This document shows, in pieces, positions 16,397-24,266 of a DNA stretch of 64,000 bases (position 1 is the first letter of the stretch; each line of letters begins with the position of its first letter). A program made the position numbers and the translations under genes. The notes under the pieces are model-generated. The model was not told the origin of the DNA. It searched no databases and saw only the letters and a list, made by a program, of their open reading frames with translations. The stretch comes from Chryseobacterium sp. 3008163 (lineage in GTDB: Bacteria > Bacteroidota > Bacteroidia > Flavobacteriales > Weeksellaceae): contig NZ_CP033070.1 of the NCBI RefSeq assembly GCF_003669035.1, positions 3,534,001 through 3,598,000 of the forward strand. Reading direction: 5' to 3'.

Positions 16397-16780
16397 TCAG
16401 TGTGCATATCCGGTAATAAAACTGATCACCATAATGATTAAAACAATTGAAGAAATAATAACATAAGTGTAATCTTTCTCTTTCAGATAACCGATTAAAG
16501 CGAATATAATTCTCATCAAAGGCGTGAAAATCAACATCAGAATTCCCAATTGTATAATGGCCATACCTTCACCTTTGCAAAGCGTTTCCCAGAAATGACT
16601 CCAGACTTTTTCTGAAGATGTTCCCATGTCGAGAAGCTTGTATTTTCGGGGCATTTTAAAGCCTTCCATGAAAAGTTTAACAAAACCAATCAATGAAGTA
16701 ATAACCGATAAAATAACGCCCAGGCGAAGGAGATTTCCAACAGAACGGTTCAAGTCTACGTCAGTGAAATGCTTTCTCAT
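16397..16780 (-). CDS. DUF1634 family membrane protein
   Basis: A 127-residue protein with three membrane helices: LLRLGVILSVITSLIGFVKL, MAIIQLGILMLIFTPLMRII and YVIISSIVLIIMVISFITGY. The N-terminus DVDLNRSVGNLLRLGV is characteristic of DUF1634. Genes of this family regularly follow a TauE/SafE exporter gene, and here the start overlaps the exporter's stop by 4 bases. It may be an accessory subunit of that transporter, an inference from conserved neighbourhood. Confidence 0.85.
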   Translation of the reverse strand: MRKHFTDVDLNRSVGNLLRLGVILSVITSLIGFVKLFMEGFKMPRKYKLLDMGTSSEKVWSHFWETLCKGEGMAIIQLGILMLIFTPLMRIIFALIGYLKEKDYTYVIISSIVLIIMVISFITGYAH

Positions 16781-17607
16781 GAGAAGTTGCTTCTAATTCC
16801 GTTATACATCATATACACTGAAAGAATCGTAATCACGATGGCAAAAAATGTCTTTAGCTTCTTCGTTTTTGAAACCATTAAAGTTTTAGATCCGATGAAA
16901 CTTCCAACAACAACGCCTACCAAAACAGGAGCTACAATTACAGGAATAATTTCACCTCTCTGGAAATAAATCAGTGAACTTGCAACGGCAGTTACGCCAA
17001 TCATAAAGTTACTTGTCGTGGTAGAAACCTTGAACGGCAACCTCATCATGTTATCCATTGCCAAAACTTTCAAAGCGCCGGAACCAATTCCTAAAAGTCC
17101 GGACATTGCGCCCGCAAACATCATCATAAAAAAACCGGGAACGGTATTTCTTGCTGAATAACTTTTTAGAATTCCTTTGTCTGGAAAAGTTCCATAGAGT
17201 TTTAATTTATCTTCTAAAGACCCTTTAATTCTGGGTTCCTGATGATCAGGCTTTCCTTTAAGATTTAAGATAACGGTAAGCAAAAGTATACTTGCGAAGA
17301 TAATTCCGATCGTATTAGGATTCAGCATTCCGGAAACCAAAGCACCAACAATGGCACCGGCAGTCGTGGCAATCTCCAGAAACATCCCGATTCTCATATT
17401 GGTAAAGCCTTCTTTTACAAAAGCTACGGCAGCTCCGGAAGAAGTTCCGATTACCGAAATCAGTGAAGCTCCGATTGCATAATGCATCGGCACGCCAAAA
17501 CCCAGCGTCAGTAAAGGGATGATGATAACACCTCCTCCTAAACCGGTAAGTGAACCCAAAAGACCTGCTGAGATAGCGCCAAGAAAAAGAATAATAATCT
17601 CCGACAT
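16777..17607 (-). CDS. TauE/SafE family sulfite/sulfonate exporter
   Basis: A 276-residue inner-membrane protein with about eight helices in two related halves. The first half contains GLLGSLTGLGGGVIIIPLLT and the second AGAMSGLLGIGSGALKVLAM, the internal repeat that defines the TauE/SafE (DUF81) family. Expected to move small anions such as sulfite or organosulfonates. It is the first gene of a two-gene minus-strand operon with the DUF1634 gene. Substrate is not decidable from sequence. Confidence 0.92.
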   Translation of the reverse strand: MSEIIILFLGAISAGLLGSLTGLGGGVIIIPLLTLGFGVPMHYAIGASLISVIGTSSGAAVAFVKEGFTNMRIGMFLEIATTAGAIVGALVSGMLNPNTIGIIFASILLLTVILNLKGKPDHQEPRIKGSLEDKLKLYGTFPDKGILKSYSARNTVPGFFMMMFAGAMSGLLGIGSGALKVLAMDNMMRLPFKVSTTTSNFMIGVTAVASSLIYFQRGEIIPVIVAPVLVGVVVGSFIGSKTLMVSKTKKLKTFFAIVITILSVYMMYNGIRSNFS

Positions 17608-17669
17608 GCTACAAATATAAAACTATTGCGGTTTTCAGGCAAACATTAACTCAAGATTATTTTTTGCCG

Positions 17670-17677
17670 TATTTTTG
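17670..17677 (+). promoter_or_regulatory. -7 box before the DUF1543 gene
   Basis: TATTTTTG fits TAnnTTTG, 17 bases before the ATG at 17695. A -33 element is not obvious. Confidence 0.5.
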
Positions 17678-17694
17678 CAAAAATAAAATTCAAA

Positions 17695-18245
17695 ATGAAG
17701 TTATTTTATGTCATTCTGGGAGCAACTCCCAAAGGCAGGAATATTGAGCAGCACGATGTGTTTTTTGGTATCGCAGAAAACCTGAAAGATTTGGTTCCCG
17801 ATATAAAAGATTTCTGGAAAGAAGCCGACGGGAAAATTCATATAGATTGTTATCAGGAAGTGAAGTTTGCAGATGGTTTTGAGGTGAAAATTGTCGAAAA
17901 GGGGCAGGCGTTTTCAGAAAATCAATTGTATTTTATCAATTTAGGCGGATATAAAAAAGGTTATTTTGAAGAATTTCACGAGCAGCATTTAATGGTCGGA
18001 ACTTCAATGGCTGAGATTGTAAAAAAGCCAAACAAACTGAGTTTTATAAAACGATGGGTTTTGAAGGTGCAGTAAGTCATATCGATGATAAGCATGGGGT
18101 TGATATTGATGATATTTTTAACGTGAATGATATCCTTCCGGAAAAAATGAAAGAAAAGTATTCGATTGTTTTAGCTAAATCTGAGGAAGAAAATCAGAAA
18201 AATCTAATGGGATTGGGGTATTTGAAAATTGACAAGATTCAATAA
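17695..18245 (+). pseudogene. DUF1543 protein, disrupted by one frameshift
   Basis: The first frame begins KLFYVILGATPKGRNIEQHD, typical of DUF1543, and stops at 18075 after an aberrant tail. A second frame from about 18050 supplies MGFEGAVSHIDDKHGVDIDD and the rest to 18245. Adding one T in the TTTT at 18042-18045 turns the junction into KLSFYKTMGFEGAV, which reads naturally. The restored protein has 183 residues. Function of the family is unknown. Either a homopolymer error or a recent lesion would explain the shift. Confidence 0.85.
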
Positions 18246-18255
18246 ATTTAAATCT

Positions 18256-18283
18256 AATAAAAAATAAAAAATAAAAAATAAAA
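18256..18283 (+). repeat. AATAAAA x4 tandem repeat just before purK
   Basis: Four exact copies of the 7-base unit AATAAAA end one base before the purK ATG. The repeat covers the place where ribosomes and upstream A-rich enhancer contacts would bind. Confidence 0.85.
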
Positions 18284-18284
18284 A

Positions 18285-19394
18285 ATGAAAATAGGAATTT
18301 TAGGAGGCGGACAGCTCGGCAGAATGTTGATTCAGGAAGCACTGAAGTATGATGATGAATTTTACACTTTAGATCCGGCTTCAGATGCGCCTTGTCACAA
18401 TATTTCATATTTTACACAAGGAAGTTTCAATGATTATGAAACCGTTTTAGATTTCGGGAAAGATAAAGATGTTGTTACGATTGAAATCGAACACGTCAAT
18501 GCAGATGCTTTGGCAGAACTTGAAAATCAAGGGGTGAAAGTGGTTCCGAATGCTCAGATTATTAAAACCATTCAGCAAAAAATTCTCCAGAAGGAATTCT
18601 ATAAAGAACATAATATTCCAAGTCCGGATTTTGAAATTATGGACGGAAGTTCAGACGAAATAAAGATCGCTTTCCCATTTGTACAGAAACTCAATACCGG
18701 CGGTTACGACGGAAAAGGTGTACAGATTATCCATTCTTCAGAAGATTTGAGAAATCTGTGGACGGAAGATTCAGTTCTGGAAAATCTGGTCGATATTGAT
18801 AAAGAACTTTCTGTGATTGTTGCCATCAATGAAAACGGAGAAACCAAAACCTTCCCCGTAACAGAAATGGTTGCCGATCCGAAATTAAACTTGCTTGATT
18901 TTAATATCTGTCCGGTTTTTTTAAGTGAAGAGATTGAAAATCAGATTGATTCAATTACAGAGAAATTTTTGAATGCTGTCAATTCTCCGGGATTGTTTGC
19001 CATTGAATTGTTTTTAGACAAAGAAGGAAAAGTCTGGGTGAATGAAACGGCTCCGAGATTGCACAATTCTGGACATCAAAGTCAAGAAGGGAATGCCAAT
19101 TCCCAGTTCGAACAAATGTATCGCGTAGTGAAAAACTTACCTTTAGCCGATACTGATGCCATTATTTATAGTGGAATGCTGAATTTGGTCGGTGCAGAAG
19201 GCTTTTCCGGGAAAGTAATTTATGAAGGAATGGAAGAGGTTTTAAAGCTTCCTGAAACATATATTCACCTTTACGGAAAGACGGAAACCAAACCCGGAAG
19301 AAAAATGGGGCACATCAATGTTCTGGCAGATTCCAGAGAAGAGCTGATGGAGAAATTGGTGGAAGTGAAAGCGATGGTGAGAGTGATTGCTTAA
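18285..19394 (+). CDS. purK: 5-(carboxyamino)imidazole ribonucleotide synthase
   Basis: ATP-grasp enzyme that carboxylates aminoimidazole ribonucleotide (AIR) to N5-CAIR in de novo purine synthesis. The 369-residue protein opens with GILGGGQLGRMLIQEALKY. It has the ATP-grasp glycine loop in FVQKLNTGGYDGKGVQII (about residue 130) and the metal/phosphate region LFAIELFLDKEGKVWVNETA, followed by PRLHNSGHQSQEG. Length is normal. Its partner purE lies about 4.3 kb downstream on the same strand, separated by minus-strand genes. A 7-base tandem repeat precedes the start, and a hairpin terminator follows. Confidence 0.96.
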   Translation: MKIGILGGGQLGRMLIQEALKYDDEFYTLDPASDAPCHNISYFTQGSFNDYETVLDFGKDKDVVTIEIEHVNADALAELENQGVKVVPNAQIIKTIQQKILQKEFYKEHNIPSPDFEIMDGSSDEIKIAFPFVQKLNTGGYDGKGVQIIHSSEDLRNLWTEDSVLENLVDIDKELSVIVAINENGETKTFPVTEMVADPKLNLLDFNICPVFLSEEIENQIDSITEKFLNAVNSPGLFAIELFLDKEGKVWVNETAPRLHNSGHQSQEGNANSQFEQMYRVVKNLPLADTDAIIYSGMLNLVGAEGFSGKVIYEGMEEVLKLPETYIHLYGKTETKPGRKMGHINVLADSREELMEKLVEVKAMVRVIA

Positions 19395-19414
19395 GATTTT
19401 TAAAATATATTGAG

Positions 19415-19438
19415 AAAGACTGCCCAAAAGCAGTCTTT
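19415..19438 (+). terminator. Terminator after purK
   Basis: AAAGACTGC (19415-19423) pairs with GCAGTCTTT (19430-19438), followed by a TTCTTATTTT-like tract. It probably also serves the convergent minus-strand gene. Confidence 0.88.
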
Positions 19439-19440
19439 TC

Positions 19441-19800
19441 TTATTTTGATACTATTTTAGGAAAATCAATGGTCCATTTTCTTTCCTGTGAATTCCATAG
19501 TAAATAAGGCCCGTCGAAGCCATCGATATAAACTAACTCATAATTTCCGTTTTGGTCTTTCGTATAAACTGGTTTTTCTACATTATCCTTTTGTAAACCT
19601 AATTTTTCTAATGTCTGCCAATCATTTACTTCAGGAAGTTTCCCATTACTTTTCTTGTAATCATCAATTTTCTCAATCAATTCAGTTCCAAATTTGATGT
19701 CAGATTTTCTGGTAACTTCTATAGGAAGATTCCAATAAACGGCTATTGATATGATAGAGAGAATGATTATTAAGATGGAGATGATGAGTGCTTTTTTCAT
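19441..19800 (-). CDS. Small membrane-anchored protein of unknown function
   Basis: A 119-residue protein with one N-terminal membrane helix (ALIISILIIILSIISIAVYW), then a hydrophilic periplasmic part. The rest includes ELIEKIDDYKKSNGKLPEVN and GFDGPYLLWNSQERKWTIDF. The arrangement of one N-terminal helix, a Lys-Asn-Gly-Leu-Pro segment and a terminal Tyr/Trp-rich sheet resembles the globular part of type IV pilin-like or type II secretion G-like proteins. The prepilin cleavage motif is missing, so I do not assign it. Monocistronic. Confidence 0.65.
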   Translation of the reverse strand: MKKALIISILIIILSIISIAVYWNLPIEVTRKSDIKFGTELIEKIDDYKKSNGKLPEVNDWQTLEKLGLQKDNVEKPVYTKDQNGNYELVYIDGFDGPYLLWNSQERKWTIDFPKIVSK

Positions 19801-19851
19801 GCTGTTTTTATTATTTGGTTGAAAAGGCTTTGCGCGAAATTTTCTTTAAAA

Positions 19852-21972
19852 CTACTTAAAAATCTTCATAATCACATTCCCGATTTCCATAAAATCATCA
19901 TGATTTCCTACTGAACGTCTTTCAATACTTTCCTGCTTAAATTCTGAATAAGGGAAAATCAAGAGATAATTGTTATCATGAAGTCTTCCGTTCAAAAGCT
20001 CGGGAATCATTCTCATTCTTGGAAGATAAGATTGCATTCCTCTTTTCGCCATAAAAATAATCAGACCTTCATCTTCTTTAATTTGAGCTGCTGTTTCTTC
20101 GCCGTCTTTCCATGTATTCATAATGATAAATTCAGCTTCAATATTGGCTTTTTTAATGATTTTCTGTAAAATATTGAGAATATTTTCTGGAGCATAAAAG
20201 ACAATCGTGGCACCCGAATTCCTTGCAATATTCCAAACACGAACGAGCGCGTGAAAAAATCCTGCTTCTTTATGTGCGTTTTCAGGAATCATTACTGCGT
20301 ATTTTTTAATGGTAGAAAGTGGTTGGGCAGCATGATAAACGAAAACATTCACATCATCATTCTGCAGATATCCGTTGTACAGATTATGTGCAAACGAAGT
20401 GGAAAAGCCTTTTTCATCTTCCAATCCGATAATTAAATCTGTAATTTTCTGTTCTTTGATCACATTGTTTACGCCGTTGATTACGTCGTTATCGTACCTT
20501 TTCAAAGCCTGCAGTTTCACGTCAGCCGAAGCTGCAGTATCAGTTGCCTGATGCAGAAGTTTTTCAGCATTTTTTACGGAAGATTCATTTTTATCTTCAT
20601 TAATGACATTTAAAGCAAAAAAATCTTCAATATTGGAATGGGCTTTAATCAAAATTCCCAAATTAACCATTCTTTCTACCGTTTTTTCATAATTTAAAGC
20701 TAAAAGAATGTTTTCCTCCTCATGATTATTCCCTGAAACGGTGTCTTCCTGGTCGCTTTCAGCAATTTTCTGTGCGCTCGACATGGATACGAAAGAAGAA
20801 ACGGTACATGAAATTAAAATCAATAAAATACTTCCGTTCAGAACGTGTTCGTTTAATAATCTCACAGGTTCACCGGTTTCACTTTCAGAAAGAATAATGT
20901 TGTAACCAACCATTACAGCTGCCAAAGTTGCGGCTGCAGAGGCAGAACTTAATCCAAAAATTAATTTCCCTTCTTCTCTTGTTAGTTTAAATGTTTTTTG
21001 GGTTGCCACCGCCGAGACATATTTCCCAACAATCGAGGCCACCAACATCACGGCTGCGACTTCGAGTGTTTCCCAGCTTTTGAAAAATACTTTAAAATCA
21101 ATCAGCATTCCTACGCTGATCAGGAAAAAAGGAATGAAGATGGCGTTTCCGACAAATTCAACACGGTTCATCAGTGAAGAAGTATGAGGAATAAGTCTGT
21201 TTAATGCCAAACCTGCAAAGAATGCTCCGATAATCGCTTCTACACCTGCCAATTCTGCCAATAACGCAGCAAGATATATCATTACCAATACAAAAATATA
21301 CTGCGAAATTTTATCATCCACTTTTTTGAAAAACCATCTTCCAATTATCGGAAAAACCAGTAAAACAATCAGTCCGAAAACAATAAATGAAACCGAAAGT
21401 TTTACCCAAAAAGCTGTTCCCACATCACCTTGTGACATTCCGACAATAATAGCTAAAACCAAAAGGGCTAGAACATCCGTAATCATCGTTCCGCCGACTG
21501 TGATGTTGACAGACAGGTTTTTTGCAATTCCTAATTTGCTTACTAACGGATAAGCGATGAGTGTATGTGAAGAAAATAAACTTGCAAAAAGTACAGAAGT
21601 CAGTACAGAGAAATTTAAAATATAATGACCTCCCAAAAATCCTAAAACAAAGGGTACAATAAAAGTATAGAGTCCGAATGTGAGACTTTTCCATTTGTTT
21701 TTCTTGAAATCTCCCATGTCGATTTCGAGTCCGGCGAGAAACATGATATAAAGTAGTCCCGTAGTTCCTGTAACAACTATGCTGCTGTCTCTTGCCAAAA
21801 CATTAAATCCGTTGGGACCAATGATGGCTCCGGCGATAATCAACCCTAAAAGATGGGGAACTTTAATTTTGTTCAGTAAAAGTGGCGCCGCTAAAATTAT
21901 AATCAAAACCAGCAAAAATTTCAGAACAGGGTCTTCAAAGGGAAGGCTAAGGTTGTGTATGCTTAAAATCAT
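19852..21972 (-). CDS. Monovalent cation:proton antiporter (CPA2 type) with C-terminal regulatory domain
   Basis: A 706-residue inner-membrane protein. Residues 1-400 form about 12-13 helices. They carry the CPA2 features HLLGLIIAGAIIGPNGFNVL, LYIMFLAGLEIDMGDFKKN and ISVGMLIDFKVFFKSW, plus the unwound-helix motif VTGTTGLL and VNITVGGTMITDVLALLVLA (conserved Thr-Asp). Residues 430-706 are soluble and resemble two universal-stress-like domains, which in this group modulate transport. Exchange of Na+ or K+ for H+ is expected. It lies 6 bases downstream of the frameshifted lipoprotein gene. Confidence 0.9.
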   Translation of the reverse strand: MILSIHNLSLPFEDPVLKFLLVLIIILAAPLLLNKIKVPHLLGLIIAGAIIGPNGFNVLARDSSIVVTGTTGLLYIMFLAGLEIDMGDFKKNKWKSLTFGLYTFIVPFVLGFLGGHYILNFSVLTSVLFASLFSSHTLIAYPLVSKLGIAKNLSVNITVGGTMITDVLALLVLAIIVGMSQGDVGTAFWVKLSVSFIVFGLIVLLVFPIIGRWFFKKVDDKISQYIFVLVMIYLAALLAELAGVEAIIGAFFAGLALNRLIPHTSSLMNRVEFVGNAIFIPFFLISVGMLIDFKVFFKSWETLEVAAVMLVASIVGKYVSAVATQKTFKLTREEGKLIFGLSSASAAATLAAVMVGYNIILSESETGEPVRLLNEHVLNGSILLILISCTVSSFVSMSSAQKIAESDQEDTVSGNNHEEENILLALNYEKTVERMVNLGILIKAHSNIEDFFALNVINEDKNESSVKNAEKLLHQATDTAASADVKLQALKRYDNDVINGVNNVIKEQKITDLIIGLEDEKGFSTSFAHNLYNGYLQNDDVNVFVYHAAQPLSTIKKYAVMIPENAHKEAGFFHALVRVWNIARNSGATIVFYAPENILNILQKIIKKANIEAEFIIMNTWKDGEETAAQIKEDEGLIIFMAKRGMQSYLPRMRMIPELLNGRLHDNNYLLIFPYSEFKQESIERRSVGNHDDFMEIGNVIMKIFK

Positions 21973-21978
21973 ATGTGT

Positions 21979-22547
21979 TTATTTTGAAAGACGTGTCAGT
22001 TCCACAGAAAACTTTGCCGTACATTTGTTATCAACGCTTACGGTACGTGTTCCCCGAATTTTGTTTGCTGATATTTCATTTAAAAGAACATTCATTTCTA
22101 CGTTTTTCTCGGCGGTAGAATCTGTTTTGTAATTCAGCTTAACTTCATTATTTTCAAATTTTCCGGAATATAATCTGACCAATTTATTGTTGTTCACAAT
22201 TTTAGAAAATAATTGAGTAGAATCGCTGTCAAATTCCCAGGTGTCAATTCGTTGATCTCCAATGACGTAGTCGCTACAAGAAGATTCTGTACAGATAACT
22301 TTACCTGTCCATTCTCCTAGAATTTCTACAGGCCATTTTTGTACGGTTTCTACAGAATTTTTTTACTGAAAATACTGTCTCTCAGTTTGATAAGAGATTG
22401 GTATTCAGATTCTTTTTTTGCGAATAGTTTTTCTTTTTCTAAAAGTACATTTTCACGGTCAGTAAGTTGCTGATTTTTTTCTTTATCATCACAGCTTTGG
22501 AAAATTGCAAATAGAACGAGAAATATAAAGGGAGATTTTTTTGTCAT
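21979..22547 (-). pseudogene. Lipoprotein of unknown function, disrupted by one frameshift
   Basis: The ATG-side fragment (22350-22547) has a lipobox FAIFQSCDDKE and a coiled, charged stretch ending FSKKIL at a TAG. A second fragment (21979-22197) is in another frame. Adding one base to the seven-T run at 22358-22364 (seven A in the coding strand) gives SKKNSVETVQKWPVEILGEW, which reads through to the end with no stop, for a 189-residue protein. Middle part has TCTESSCS-like cysteines (VICTESSCSDYVIGD). Function unknown. Stop lies 6 bases before the antiporter gene's start. Confidence 0.8.
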
Positions 22548-22656
22548 AATGCACGAATTATTCTAAAAATATAGGCAAAAATTGTGACAAAGAAAAATGA
22601 ATGAACGTTTTTTAGAAGAGAATTTTTATGCTTTTGTAGGAATATTTTGTGTGAAA

Positions 22657-23583
22657 TTATTCTTCAACTCTCTTTCTTTTAAAGAGTTCAGGATTATAAT
22701 TGGTAATGAAAACTCCTAGAATAATTAAAACGGCTGCAATGATAAATTTAGCCGAAATTGTTTCATTTAAAATCAACCAACTTAGAAATATGGAAATAAT
22801 GGTGTTGATGTAGGCTAAAATGGAGACCTGCACCGGAGAAATTTTAGTCAGCGCATAATGGAAAGCAAAAAATGCAGCGACAGAACCGAAAACTGCCAAA
22901 TATAGCGTAGCAGAAATACTAACTGCACTCCAATTTTCAAAATTGTAATTTTCTGAGAAAAGAAAGGCGAAAATAAGCTGAATAATTCCTGCAAACATAA
23001 ATTGGTAGAAAAGATTCAGGGTGATATTTTTGCTTTGAAGATTTAATTTTTTAGTGAAAATAGTTCCTGAAGCCCATCCTAAAATTGCCACAAAAAGGAA
23101 AATAATTCCCATCAGATAATCGGGATTTGCCAAATCGTTCAAGCCGTCCCAAAAAATAAAAAGTATCCCGCTGAAACAAAGAATAATCCCTATTAAAGCC
23201 CGAAAACTGAATTTTTGTAAACCAATTGCAACACTTCCAAGAAAAACCACAATGGGCGAACAGGCACTCATTAAAGATGCCAAACTACTTGTCACAGATT
23301 CTTCCGCAACAGTGGTCATTCCGTTGGCGATGATGAGCATTAATGTAGAAAATATTAATTGATATTTCAAGTTTTTCCAGCCTATCCATTTGAATTCCTT
23401 TCGGTAGAGTAGGATCATCAACATAATAATTCCTGCCAAAAGCTGACGAATTCCCGCAACAAACCAAGCCGGAATAGTTTCTACTGCCACACGAATGGAT
23501 AAAAAAGTGGTTCCCCACACGATAGCGACAGTTAGAATAGCAAAAGTAAGTTTGTAATTTTTCAATGGAGTGGGGGAAATCAA
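22657..23583 (-). CDS. EamA family transporter (DMT superfamily)
   Basis: A 308-residue inner-membrane protein with ten predicted helices in two EamA repeats. The first begins KLTFAILTVAIVWGTTFLSI and the second LMGIIFLFVAILGWASGTIF. The motif SLASLMSACSPIVVFLGSVA and the C-terminal AYINTIISIFLSWLILNETI are characteristic of the drug/metabolite transporter family. It ends in a basic cytosolic tail (NPELFKRKRVEE). It could export a metabolite or amino acid; the substrate is unknown. Divergent from purE. Confidence 0.92.
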   Translation of the reverse strand: MISPTPLKNYKLTFAILTVAIVWGTTFLSIRVAVETIPAWFVAGIRQLLAGIIMLMILLYRKEFKWIGWKNLKYQLIFSTLMLIIANGMTTVAEESVTSSLASLMSACSPIVVFLGSVAIGLQKFSFRALIGIILCFSGILFIFWDGLNDLANPDYLMGIIFLFVAILGWASGTIFTKKLNLQSKNITLNLFYQFMFAGIIQLIFAFLFSENYNFENWSAVSISATLYLAVFGSVAAFFAFHYALTKISPVQVSILAYINTIISIFLSWLILNETISAKFIIAAVLIILGVFITNYNPELFKRKRVEE

Positions 23584-23620
23584 ATGACAAAGATATTTAT
23601 TTTAGAATGAAAAATAGACC

Positions 23621-23662
23621 AATTTCACTTATTCACTTGCGAAGCAAAATTCACTTTTCACC
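23621..23662. repeat. Interspersed hairpin repeat, copy A
   Basis: Contains TTCACTTGCGAAGCAAAATT with a TTGC/GCAA mini-hairpin and flanking TTCAC words. The same core GCAAAATTCAC recurs at 46933-46943, and a related form (reverse orientation) at 51393. Confidence 0.6.
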
Positions 23663-23676
23663 TTCTTTAAAATCCT

Positions 23677-23684
23677 TATCTTTG
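23677..23684 (+). promoter_or_regulatory. -7 box before purE
   Basis: TATCTTTG fits TAnnTTTG, 23 bases before the purE ATG. No clear -33 TTG. Confidence 0.55.
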
Positions 23685-23707
23685 AAGCATCTAATAAAAT
23701 TGAAGAA

Positions 23708-24211
23708 ATGGTAGGAATTATCATGGGAAGTCAGAGCGACTTGCCAATCATGGAACTGGCAGCAAATTTTTTGAAAAGTTTAGACATTCCTTACGAGCTG
23801 ACTGTAGTTTCGGCACACAGAACTCCCGAAAGAATGTTTGATTATGCTAAACACGCTAAGAAAAGAGGGTTGAAAGTTATCATTGCAGGAGCTGGTGGAG
23901 CAGCCCATCTTCCAGGAATGGTGGCTAGCTGTACGACTTTACCCGTAATCGGAGTTCCTATTTTATCAAGCAATTCTATTGATGGCTGGGATTCTGTTTT
24001 ATCAATTCTTCAAATGCCGGGCGGAATTCCCGTAGCGACTGTAGCTTTGAATGGTGCTTTAAATGCCGGAATTTTAGCTGCGAAAATATTAGGAACGGGT
24101 GATGAAAAGGTTGCAGAAAAGCTTCAGATTTATCAGGATACTTTGAAAGATAAGGTTTTAGGAACGGTAGATGACATCAAAGCTAAACATCCTAATTTGT
24201 ATGATTTGTAA
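23708..24211 (+). CDS. purE: N5-carboxyaminoimidazole ribonucleotide mutase
   Basis: Converts N5-CAIR to CAIR, following PurK in purine synthesis. The 167-residue class I PurE has GIIMGSQSDLPIMELAANFL at the N-terminus and VVSAHRTPERMFDYA with the catalytic His (about residue 39). It continues with IIAGAGGAAHLPGMVA and GVPILSSNSIDGWDSVLSIL, and ends with the usual QMPGGIPVATVALNGALNAG. All hallmark loops are present, and length is normal. It stands alone on the plus strand, with a -7 box upstream and a strong hairpin behind. Confidence 0.97.
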   Translation: MVGIIMGSQSDLPIMELAANFLKSLDIPYELTVVSAHRTPERMFDYAKHAKKRGLKVIIAGAGGAAHLPGMVASCTTLPVIGVPILSSNSIDGWDSVLSILQMPGGIPVATVALNGALNAGILAAKILGTGDEKVAEKLQIYQDTLKDKVLGTVDDIKAKHPNLYDL

Positions 24212-24233
24212 AGATTCAGATTTAAAATAAAAT

Positions 24234-24261
24234 AAATGCCTCGTGATTTTGCGAGGCATTT
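24234..24261 (+). terminator. Bidirectional terminator after purE
   Basis: AAATGCCTCG (24234-24243) pairs with CGAGGCATTT (24252-24261) and is followed by TTGTTTTATTTT. The minus-strand cargo gene ends 6 bases further on, so it may stop both. Confidence 0.9.
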
Positions 24262-24266
24262 TTGTT

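Noticed and set aside
19488..19697. Antisense ORF to the small membrane-anchored protein
   Set aside because: Overlaps a gene with a good membrane anchor and has no motif.
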